From: Gnetum montanum | Taxonomy: Eukaryota > Streptophyta > Gnetopsida > Gnetales > Gnetaceae | Direction of reading: 5' to 3' | Assembly (NCBI GenBank): GCA_015680685.1 | Contig: MNCI01005010.1 | Coordinates: 21,331-85,330, forward strand | Length of the DNA: 64,000 bases | Part shown: in pieces, positions 55,430 to 64,000 of the stretch | How positions within the stretch are numbered: position 1 is the stretch's first letter | How the letters are laid out: each line of letters begins with the position of its first letter | Notes under the pieces: generated by a model | Told to the model about the DNA's origin: nothing | Seen by the model: only the letters and a program-made list of their open reading frames with translations | The model's database searches: none | Made by a program: the position numbers and the translations under genes

Positions 55430-58400
55430 TGTATGACCATGGGTTGATCAAGAGTGACTCTCTCTTACTCTTGGCCCAAAAAACATTGGAGGTCTTTGTC
55501 AAAATCCTAGTAGTGAGGGTCATAGTAATGGAGTAACTCAAGGATGACTTTGGTAGGTATACTACATGCTATTCCAAGGCCTATTATAGGTTCTTGGCTA
55601 ATGGAATAGCCTATAGTTGGTGAGGGATCCCTAATTTGGATACACAAATACACATATCCCTTAGGGTCCCCATGTTGTCTTCACCAAGCAAGCAAAGTGA
55701 GTAGTTTTATTTTTGTTTTGATTTGTTTTTTCATGGTATGTCAACATTTTCTCATTATATGGATATTGGGGTATCTATAACTTAACTATTTTAATTATTT
55801 TTTTAATTGATTATATTTTTTGTATTTTTATTTTTACATGATGTAGCTATGCCTAAGCTAATGGGTTGTTTTTGTTGTGTTGTAGGACCTACCTCTTCCT
55901 CCAAGGTTACCTTGATCACTTAAGGACATGCTAATGTGATACTTATCCTTAAGTTTGGTGAGGTGGATTCAATGCAACATTGGTTGGCTAACCAAGTTCC
56001 TAGAAATGCCCAAGAAAACATTTCCAATGTAGGTTTGCTTGATCTTCTCATGGCTCCTAGCTCAATCATCCCTACCCCTAAAATGATGAATGTCATCGAC
56101 TTCTTTAACAAAAGAATGAAGAAATTTATCACCTAAGTTCATGGTGTACCTATCACTTTAGAAATTAGTGAATCCACCTTCATTGACCTCTTTTATGTCT
56201 TTTGTGAGGGCATGATAGTTTCTACTAAACCAAGGAAGGATATAGGCCACCAGGAGGAGGTGGAAGAATGGCTAAATTCTTATTGTGGCCACTCCGAATT
56301 ATCTCTACACTAATTCTAGGTTATTGAGGCCAAGGAGATGTATCCATTATTCTATTCCTAGGCATTTCCAAAGATGTTTTTACATAAGAAGGTCATTGGA
56401 ATTGAATAGTCATGGAGCATAAAAAAGGTCCTCATTGAAGATTCTCAATTAAACTAGGCTACTCGGTTTTTGGGCTACGAGAGGAGATCTTGAAACTTTG
56501 GAAAGACCTTACTACAATATGCCATATGTATTTTTCATTTTTATGGCATATTTAAGAAAGTTAATAGAGTTCCTAGTGGTGAGGAAGGATGGAAAATGTA
56601 TAAGTCAAGATCCATCCCAACTCTCTATGTCTTGGGTGAAACATGTTTTTCCAATCATGCAGACTCAAAACCCACCAAATGATATTGAGGAATCATTATT
56701 TGTTACCAGTAAGCACTTTAGTAGTAGGAATTTTCCTTCCCCTAATAGCATGGGGGCTGAATCCCAAGTTTCCCATGGGAATGCTACAAAAGCCAAGGAG
56801 TTACATGTTGAAGCTAATGGAGAAGCTAGGGCAAAACTAAAGAGGCCTATGGTTGAGGAAGCAACACTAGTTGTTGAGTCACCTTTGAAGAGAAGACTTG
56901 TCATTAAACTTGGCTAGGCATAACATGTGGTTATAGGTATGTTTTATTATAATTTTTGTTTAAGTTATTTTACATTTATAGTTTATGTTGCATGGTCATG
57001 TTGTTCTTTTTGTGTTAGGAAAAATATGCTAAGCTATTATACATTTTATCTTCTTTGTTCTTGTAGGTACATAACAAGAACTAGTGGCCCAAGAAATAGC
57101 AATAGAGACTAAATAGGAGAACCTAGAGGAGGAGGTGCTACAGTAGAATGAGGATGAGGGACTATCCAATGTTGCATTAGATGACCTTAATGTCATATTT
57201 GATGGCTCACAGTTAGGAGAACCCCTCGATATTCTCCCAGATAAGCTTCAAGTACTTATGAATTTTTTTATATGTTGCTTTTGATAGATTCATTATTAAG
57301 CTTGGTTTGAATTATTGGGCTACAAATATGCTTGTTTCAGCCCCTGAACCTCAACCAAGTGCCTCCACATCTATGTTTCACATGAAATCATGGGAAGAGG
57401 TTCTAAACAAAATAGAATTCATGCACGAGATGACTAAAGACATGATTAATCAACTACAATAGATTTTTCCTAATATTTGTAAGAACCTTAGTTTATTTTT
57501 CCTTTAATTATTTTTAATTTATGTATTCTTGTTATTTCATATACATCTTATGGTTATGTGGTCTTAATGTTTAGAAGGTTTTCAGTTTTTCTTGTTGTTT
57601 ATTATTTTATATGCATATTTTGTTCATCATATCGCTTGCAGTATCTAACATTGGATGGGATTTCAACCCTGCCATGGAGATTGATGTGTTTCCTAGATTA
57701 CAAATTGAAGTAAAAAATGTTCCATGGAATTTATATGAAAGTGCCAATCATTGTGCACTTTCATGTGCTAAAGCTTTGTTGTAGTGCTAATGTTCAAATG
57801 AGTTCCTATGGGAATAGTTTGTGATGTTTGAAAGAGAGACTAAGAGGCAAGCTAATGTAATTAAAGACCTATAAGATCATAAGGGGTTTGTGGAAGCCCA
57901 ATTGGCTAATAAGGACTCCTTACAAACCAAAGAGATAACATGGACATAGTATTGAAACACCATCCATGACAAAGTTGCCCTTTCCAGGCACCTCACATAG
58001 CAAAAGTTACAAATGTACCTACTAACTTGTAAAGCTAGGAAGTGGAGGGATTATTATGCTTGTGTTATTGAGTGGGGTTAGGTACAAAAAGGCTGTAAGA
58101 AAAAGTACAAGGTTGAACATAAGAGATACCTCAAGTGGTTATAGGAGTCTATAAAACGATGCAAGTTGGAGATGTTCATGAAGGTTATCCAAGTAAAGGG
58201 TGTTTTCAAACTATTTGAAGGCTCTCTAGTGATTGATAATGTGCCAACTCCTCAAGTCTCTACTACATCTAGGAAGGTAACTACTACTAGATTTTCATGG
58301 AAGCCATCTATGTGGATCAATATTGATGAGAGAAACATCCTAACTAGTGTTAATCTTGGAAAGGTGAATTAGGTCTAATATACCAAGCATTGAATCCTCC

Positions 58401-58653
58401 ATTGTTTAGAGGTTGGTCTTTGGAGCTTTTCCATAAAGGATGTTGCACCTGAGTTCTCTCAGGTTTGCTTGTTTTTTTTAACATCTTAATTTCTTTAGTA
58501 TATTTTAGTCTAGGTTAATTTTTGATTTATTTTCATATTGTGTTGATTACTGATTAAACTTATGTTATTGTGTTATAAGTACTAGGTGACAATGGTAGCC
58601 CCAACAATGATGATGGTGGAAGTGCTCCCCAACCCCCTCTAGTTGCACCTTAA
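55430..58653 (+). pseudogene. TE-6 antisense gene (aORF) with four inferred introns
   Basis: Multi-exon gene opposite to gag-pol. A + strand exon near 55430-55700 (SLLLLAQKTLEVFVKILV.., then SKAYYRFLANGIAYSW) is followed by an intron ending TTGTAG at about 55885. The next exon (55886-56917) reads SMQHWLANQVPRNAQENI, VIDFFNKRMKKFIT and EISESTFIDLFYVFCEGM. Another intron ends near 57066. Exon VAQEIAIET.., ALDDLNVIFDG precedes intron 57252-57340 (89 nt). Exon APEPQPSAS..FHMKSWEEV, MHEMTKDMINQL precedes intron 57479-57641 (163 nt). Exon DFNPAMEIDVF, PWNLYESANHC, DHKGFVEAQLANKD ends at intron 58463-58585 (123 nt). The last exon ends GGSAPQPPLVAP, stop TAA 58651-58653. The three measured introns are GT..AG and match TE-1 positions. 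Exons carry several stops. Product unrecognised; the variable, Pro-rich C-terminus and charged middle suggest no enzyme seen here. Confidence 0.65.
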
Positions 58654-59035
58654 CACCATCTATTGATTATATCTTTGGATATGTTATTTATTTTTGATGA
58701 TGTTAGTTGTTTTGGCTAGTCTTATCCATTTGTTGTTGAGAGACAATTTATTATAATTTTTTATTTTATCGCTATAGACAATAGCTATGGCTATTGGACA
58801 TACATTCATTTTATACATTGTTTAAACTTTTATCATGCTATGTGATCATGACTTTGTTACAAACATTTTATTATTATATTTACGTTTTAATTTTTTATAT
58901 GTTTTAGTATTTTTAATTTTATGTCTTATGTGTTGTACATTTTGTTTGTGTCATAGGGCTATGTCGATTAAACCATGTTGTTATAAAGTAATAATGTGAA
59001 CTAGGTTGTAAACAAGTTATAAAAAGTGTTGCCAG
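58654..59035. other. TE-6 spacer between antisense gene and repeat array
   Basis: AT-rich 3' flank of the antisense gene; no gene seen. Confidence 0.5.
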
Positions 59036-59233
59036 TTTTAGGCCATGGCAGGCCATGCATTTTGCTAGTTTTAGGCCATGGTGGACCATGCTTTTTGCCA
59101 ATTTAAGGCCATGGAGGACCATACATTTCCCCAGTTTTAGGAAATGGTAAACTGTGCATTTTACTAGTTTTAGGCCATGGTAGGTCATGTATTATTCTAG
59201 TTTTAGGCCATGGCAAGCCATGTGTTTCAAAAA
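59036..59233. repeat. Six-unit 33-bp tandem array
   Basis: Units start every 33 bp from 59036 (TTTTAGGCCATGGCAGGCCA and variants). Since 33 is a multiple of three, the gag-sense (minus) strand stays open through it and encodes an 11-residue repeat HGLKLAKCMAC (HGLKLAKSMVH, HGLKLVKCTVY and similar). It lies just downstream of protease. Reduced versions are at 4640-4765 (TE-1) and 10500-10610 (TE-3). Confidence 0.85.
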
Positions 59234-59509
59234 TGAAAATTTTATAATTTTTTGTGTTTTAAAAGTTTTTTGAATTTTTGAGGTTTTAAATCTTTTATGG
59301 TATTTTTTTACTTTTTATATTTTAAAATAGATAAGACATAGAAAGAAAAACTATAAACTAGAATTCCCTTTAGGCTATGTGTGAAGTAAAGTTAATGAAA
59401 GGTACAACAAAGTAACATAAAGTAGTGCATGTACATAGGGGCAAGCAAATAGTAAACACACGTCAACCATACAAGTGTTTCCTACCCTTCAAAAAGATTA
59501 GGAAGGGTG
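59234..59509. other. TE-6 spacer between repeat array and protease
   Basis: AT-rich, no gene seen. Confidence 0.5.
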
Positions 59510-60130
59510 TATGATCTAAGTTGCATGATTCTATATTCCCCATTTCCTTTGCTAACCACATTGGAGAGCTCTTTCCAGGGTACCTCCATGGTTCCATTGT
59601 TGTTAGCTTCAGCCTCTTCTACTCTATTGGGCTTCTCAACTTCATGATTAATAGTGAGGGTTTCTTCCTAAAACACCACTTTAGATCCTTGTTCTATCTT
59701 AATGTTGTTGATTGCCAAAGGAACTACACTATCACCATGGATAATTGTTTTACATCCCCTGTAAGGCAAGTGAATTTCTTGATGGATGGATGAGGAAATA
59801 GCTCGTAGTTATGCTAGCGAAGGCCTTCCTAGGATAAGGTTGAATCGTGGTATCTTTTCCACCACTAAGAAGTTGGCTATCATGGAGAATTATCCCCTTG
59901 CCATGATGTCTAAAGACATGGATCCTTTTATAGAAACTTTATATTTGTTAAAGGACTTAAGGGTATAGATTGAGGTATGTTGCATATGTTCTATTAGGCC
60001 CAAATGCTCAATAATGGTCTAGGGTATGATGTTAGTTGCTTCTCCATCATCAACATGCACCCTGTGCACCTTGTATTGTCCTACTCTTATGGTTATGAAT
60101 ATGGGGGCCTTGGTTATCTCACCATTCTAG
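59510..60130 (-). pseudogene. TE-6 aspartic protease region, degenerate
   Basis: Minus strand: ITVRVGQYKVHRVHVDDGEA (ending at about 60037), TNIIP, LKSFNKYKVSIKGSMSLDIM, ANFLVVEKIPRFNLILGRP, SSSIHQEIHLPYRG and a tail near 59520. The active site is D-D-G as in TE-3. Stops interrupt it. Upstream it joins the gag middle directly (see gag), so the usual gag C-terminus and the pre-protease SLYDLV block are deleted. Confidence 0.75.
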
Positions 60131-61240
60131 GGATTGGTCTTGAATTTGCTATCATGAAGGGGATGGTTGGAGGAAGAGTTAGTTATGGAATAGTAGGACT
60201 GATAGGATTTTCCTAATCAAAGTCCATGGTTATTACAATTTGAATAGTTGAAGCCTTAAACTTTCCTAATTCTTCTATAAGATTTTTGATCATTTGAAAG
60301 GCCTAATCCAATCCTTGAGGCATTCCCATGGATTGTAGTATTTGCACATAAGCATGAGGTATGAGTTAAGAGGCCTGTGGCTTCACGATGAGTTGTGACA
60401 CAGAGGGAAGAGGCTATGTTATCATTGTTGTAGGGTTATTGAATAATGAAAAATAGGTTTATGTTGGTACTTTTGGCATAAAGGGGATTAATGGTGTGTA
60501 TGACCCTTGAATCACTCCAGCTCCCACTGTGGGGACCACGAGCATGGAAAATAGTGATGAGCAATGGTAAAAACAACTAGTGATGGCCATGTAGACTGAG
60601 GCTACATGGTGTAAGACATGGAAGAGAAAATAGTTTTTTGGAACACTGATAATGCTTGGTGGACCACTATAATAGATGACAGTCTAAACATGGTGGGATA
60701 TATAAGAGATGACGGTTAAGTTACTTGTCCCATGGAAGCAACAAGAGAAGCCAAAGTAGGTGTCGTGGTTTGGGGAGCTGATTGTTGAAAGAGGCTTCCT
60801 ATGAAATTGTCAGGTTTATGTTCAACCTCAAACTCATCATGTTCATTATGTTAACTTGTTGAATTAGCCTTCTCACTTTGCTCATCAATCTCAATCAATT
60901 AAGATAGTATCCATGTATGAGTATCATTCAATGATATTCTATTGTACGGTGAGGGTATGTACTCCTTATTTTGATGAATTAACTCATACTCACATTTAGC
61001 TTTGGCCTCAATCTATGAAATGAGTAGAATATCTTGGATTTTGGCATAAATGAAGTTGTAGTGATCTTTATTTATCATAGAAAAATCCAAGATTTTCCCC
61101 TTACCCTAAATGATTTCCTATGCTCAACTATAATAGGGTTTTTCAGGTCATAAACCCTCACTACATCTTAGTTAAATGCCAATGTCTATTGAGTTAAGGA
61201 GCAAGAGAGTTGACTGGATAAAAGATATTTTCACATATTT
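60131..61240 (-). pseudogene. TE-6 gag, C-terminal part deleted
   Basis: Starts near 61230 with VVRVYDLKNPIIVEHRKSFR, then DFSMINKDHYNFIYAKIQ, CEYELIHQNKEYIPSPYNRI, a Gln/Pro/Ser/Thr-rich middle and LIEELGKFKASTIQIVITMD with LTLPPTIPF (about 60285-60180). After that it runs straight into protease sequence, whereas TE-1 and TE-3 have 1.5-2 kb more gag in between. Stops are frequent. TE-6 gag was therefore already defective by deletion, or became so after insertion. Confidence 0.7.
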
Positions 61241-62104
61241 AAATCTGGTTTAATAAATATTGTAATCAATTAATTAAGAAAAATTCTAGCAAGTGGAATT
61301 TCCCAAGGTGTAAGAGGGGTATGGCTATAAAATAATGTAAACTAAAATTGTAGGTGTAGTGTGAGTTGTAGTGATAGGGGTGTGCATTACACTTGAGAAA
61401 ATTTGAGGATCTTGGTGTTGGTAATACCAACTATGCTAGCTTCACTGCCAGGGGCTACACTTGCGACGGGGGNNNNNNNNNNNNNNNNNNNNNNNNNNNN
61501 NNNNNNNNNNNNNNNNNNNNNNNNNNNNNNNNNNNNNNNNNNNNNNNNNNNNNNNNNNNNNNNNNNNNNNNNNNNNNNNNNNNNNNNNNNNNNNNNNNNN
61601 GGGGTGGTTGTGGAGAGAGAGAGAGAAAGAGATAAGCTATCAACAATTATCTTATCCACTAGCACTATGTTGGGGTACCTCCTCTTGGTAAGAATATGTT
61701 TATTTTGGAAAATGTAGATGTAAAAATTTGGTTTTTTCTAGAGCTATGTTGGAATCTTGGAAGGGACCAATGCTAGCTTTGCCACAAAATTTTATAGTAA
61801 GGGGGTTGGGTGATTGGATTAGAGAAACTCTAGCCTTTGAAAAACATAATGGTAGGTTCAATTGGCAACCACATTGGCTTTGAGAAGTCGAACAACTGCT
61901 ATCAAAATTTTATGAAAACCAAAATCACTTGTAACCACAATGTTTGGTTTTGGTGGTAGGAAAATAGATGGCAACATTGGTTTACTTTTGCAGAAAAACT
62001 TTTTTGGCAAAGTTTAATGAACTTTAGTATAAAATAAAGGTTTTTAGCTTATAGAAATGTTTGGAAAAGTGGTACAATAGAATTGGACAAAGAATTTGAG
62101 CATA
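61241..62104. other. TE-6 leader, including assembly gap
   Basis: Untranslated leader between primer site and gag. Sequence near 61740-62000 is like the TE-1 leader repeat inverted (TTTGGTTTTGGTGG, CAAAATTTTAT). A short GA-rich run GGAGAGAGAGAGAGAAAGAG lies at 61612-61631. No gene. Confidence 0.6.
61473..61600. other. Assembly gap (128 N)
   Basis: Run of N bounded by G-runs (GACGGGGG and GGGGTGG); translations across it are meaningless. Confidence 0.99.
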
Positions 62105-62124
62105 GGCCCTCCTTCTAGCATCAA
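62105..62124 (-). promoter_or_regulatory. TE-6 primer binding site candidate
   Basis: Element strand TTGATGCTAGAAGGAGGGCC close to the 5' LTR end; shares GCTAGAAGGAGGGCC with TE-3. Confidence 0.55.
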
Positions 62125-62129
62125 AAAGC

Positions 62130-63556
62130 TATTGTGCCCAAAAAATTTAGTCATTTGAAAACCAAAAGTCCTAGGTGTGAAATAGTTATAACCTTGGATC
62201 CCAAGGGCCTTTGAGAAAGATGATTCAAGGCATGCTAGATGGTCTTGTCAATAAATAAGAAGCTTAAGAAGTATGAATGGGGATAAATAGATTGTAAAAA
62301 AAATGTAGATCTAGTATAAAAACATAATTCACAAAATGAAATTGGAATAGCTTGCCCAATAAAAAAACTACAAATTTATTCAAATAAAAATATTGAAAAT
62401 AAATAATTCAAAATATGTGCAAATGGTATTCCTGAATTCATGAGGAGTTTGCATTGATGAAGTTCAAAGCCTATTGAAGCCAATAGTTTTCACTCTATGG
62501 TTAGCTGCATAGTCCAAGTACTTCCCAACTTTCAACACTAAAACTCTTTGCTAGTTTTTTACTCAAATATATAGCATTGGCCATCAAGGGGGTAATGTAT
62601 GTGATTGACTTTTGTTGCAAAGTGGGTATCATGCTAAGACTCTTTGTCCTTAGGTACTTGTAGACTACTCCAAAAGTCTTACATAATGCTTAAAGGTTAC
62701 AAGTGCTTAAGATTTCCAAAGGTTCTAGCACTCAAGAATTGGTAAAATATTTTTTAAATGCAGGAATTCAAGAGCTAAAGAATACTTTTAAGGTATTTGA
62801 GATGGGCTTTTATGTGTCACATGGTTACTAATTTTAGGCTACAAATTTTTGCCATGATTATTGATAGATTAGGATCATGTGCAAGTGTGGCAAGCTTTCA
62901 ATTTCAATTTAGTTTCCATTTATGGTAAGTTATAATGCTCCCAAGGCATGAAAATCATGCTAGTTATCATAAATAGCAAATGGAATTTTTTGACTACACT
63001 GGCTTCTCCCACGAATGTTGGCCTTGTGGAAGAAATGCTAGACTTGTATGATCTATGCTGGAATTGGTGGGATAATATTGGAGTTGTTTGAAGGATGAAA
63101 CTCCCATCCATTCCAACACTAACTTCATGACAAATTAGGAACTTCAACAATTCCAACATTGGCCTTAAGACATCTAGGCTAGGTTTTGGTGGCAACTACA
63201 CTAGGTTTTACTAGGAAAACAAAAATCCAACATCATCCACAGTAGGGGTAGGTGGTTCCAACGTAGTTAAGGCTACACCCCCATAAAAACCCAGGAAAAT
63301 GCCATATTTGGCAGTCAAAAAGCCATTTTAACCTTCCCAAGCCCAAATACAGACATGACATGACCTTTTCCACTTGGGAAGTGAGATTATAGCAATGTAT
63401 AAGGCATTTTTAAATCTCAAAAGTTTAAACTATGTGAAATTTCATCTTGTGGATTACAATCTTTCAAATTTTATAATAAAATTCTAGCCCCAAGTGTAGA
63501 GGTAAAGGTTACAATACTAAAAAGATTTCAACATGCATTTTCTTGGTGGCATTTCA
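62130..63556 (-). repeat. TE-6 5' LTR (1427 bp)
   Basis: Partner of 36736-38159; plus-strand start TATTGTGCCCAA (G to A in the second base) and end ATTTCA. Same order of landmarks, for example GGGCCTTTGAGAAAGA (36809 and 62209) and CTTCTCCCACGAATGTTGGC / CTTCTTCCACCAACATTGGC. Confidence 0.88.
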
Positions 63557-63561
63557 CATTG
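63557..63561. repeat. TE-6 right target-site duplication CATTG
   Basis: Pairs with CATGG at 36731-36735. Confidence 0.7.
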
Positions 63562-64000
63562 CTAGAGTTTAGGCTTAAAATTTTTTATTTTGAAGGTCAT
63601 TGGAGTCTTGATATGGCCATTCCCCTAGAACTACACTAGCCAACATAGTCCCAATGTGGTTATGAAGAAGAAGATGAATTCTGACTATTTTTGACTCAGT
63701 TTCTAAGGTTTGGTGATCTCCAAAGACTTTGGTAGGGTCTGGGGCTAGCATGATGTATTCAAAGGTCAATTTGACATGTTAATGATCTATTGTGGGGTTT
63801 TGATAGAGAAACCACACTAGGACCATGCTAGCAATCATAGTTCTATTCTTCCCCAACATAGTTTTGATGTGAAAATGAGTTTTAACTTGTTTTTTCTTTG
63901 TTACTTGGCATCCCAATGTTATTGGAGGCTCTAAGGAGGTGTGAAGGCTAGGGCTTGCCACTTTGGAGGTTGTCAGAGGCTCTATTGATTCTTCTAATGG
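63562..64000 (-). mobile_element. TE-5 continuation beyond TE-6
   Basis: Matches 50810-51250 of TE-6, e.g. GAGTCTTGATATGGCCAT / GAGTCTCAATATGGACAT and TTTTTGACTCAGTTTCTAAGG / TTTTTGACTCAATATTTGGTG. It contains two more units of the ~190-bp array (near 63630 and 63815) and continues past the window edge. No gene. Confidence 0.75.

Larger units (their letters stand above)
36736..63556 (-). mobile_element. TE-6: full-length giant Tat-like element with antisense gene
   Basis: Minus orientation, 26.8 kb, or about 20.8 kb without TE-7. Order along the element: 5' LTR (62130-63556), primer site, leader, gag (61240-60131), protease (60130-59510), 33-bp repeat array, antisense gene on the + strand (about 55430-58653), long unassigned and tandem-repeat regions (49190-54900), pol with RT, RNase H, aRNH and integrase (49160-39500, interrupted by TE-7), and 3' LTR (36736-38159). 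LTR ends are TG..CA (+ TGTTGTGCCC..TTTCA). Inserted in TE-5, a member of its own family. The size recalls Ogre-like Tat elements. Confidence 0.85.

Noticed and set aside
59521-60216. Three + strand open frames of 60-90 codons
   Set aside because: They are the complement of the TE-6 protease, whose minus-strand reading shows VHVDDGEATN, LILGRP and IHLPY motifs.
1-64000. tRNA, rRNA, snoRNA or intact host protein genes
   Set aside because: Read through on both strands for cloverleaf-like or rRNA segments and for long intact frames; the only long frames belong to the elements listed. Weak RNA genes could be missed without a covariance search.

Overview
The window looks like intergenic DNA from a large, repeat-bloated plant genome. 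It is AT-rich and contains no intact host gene, rRNA or tRNA. It is built almost entirely of nested LTR retrotransposons of plant type: Tat-like Ty3/gypsy elements with a second RNase H, one chromovirus-like Ty3/gypsy element and one gag-only Ty1/copia derivative. A gymnosperm or another large-genome seed plant fits, because the copies are old, full of stop codons and still full length. The species cannot be shown from the sequence.

Layout. TE-1 (1-6565, + strand) is a truncated Tat-like element with gag, protease and an antisense, intron-containing gene (aORF). TE-2 (6566-7617 and 28329-31128, + strand) is a chromovirus-like element split by TE-3. TE-3 (7618-28328, - strand) is a Tat-like element holding gag, protease and an aORF stub but no pol; it is split by TE-4. 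TE-4 (13982-25916, - strand) is a full-length Tat-like element with 2.78 kb LTRs. Its second RNase H lies upstream of RT, and it has an extra ORF after integrase. TE-5 (about 31311-36735 and 63557-64000, - strand) is a Tat-like pol region split by TE-6. TE-6 (36736-63556, - strand) is a full-length element of the same family, about 20.8 kb without its insert. It has gag-protease, an antisense spliced gene, long tandem repeats and then pol. TE-7 (40904-46901, - strand) is a gag-only copia-type element inserted in the TE-6 pol.

Boundaries. Four insertions were resolved by eye to the base, using LTR pairs, TG/CA ends and 5-bp target duplications: TE-3 in TE-2 (ATTTC/ATTGC), TE-4 in TE-3 (GTTGT), TE-6 in TE-5 (CATGG/CATTG) and TE-7 in TE-6 (ACCTT). 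In each case the interrupted host element resumes on the far side.

Best candidate for something unusual. Three Tat-like copies (TE-1, TE-3, TE-6) carry a gene on the strand opposite to gag, placed between protease and the pol region rather than near the 3' LTR. It has spliceosomal-type introns at matching positions, so it is presumably expressed from the antisense strand; its introns would survive retrotransposition because the genomic RNA is antisense to them. Two copies (TE-5, TE-6) also share the same three substitutions at the integrase catalytic positions (D,D,E to E,N,K). All copies are decayed, so nothing here is likely to move by itself today.
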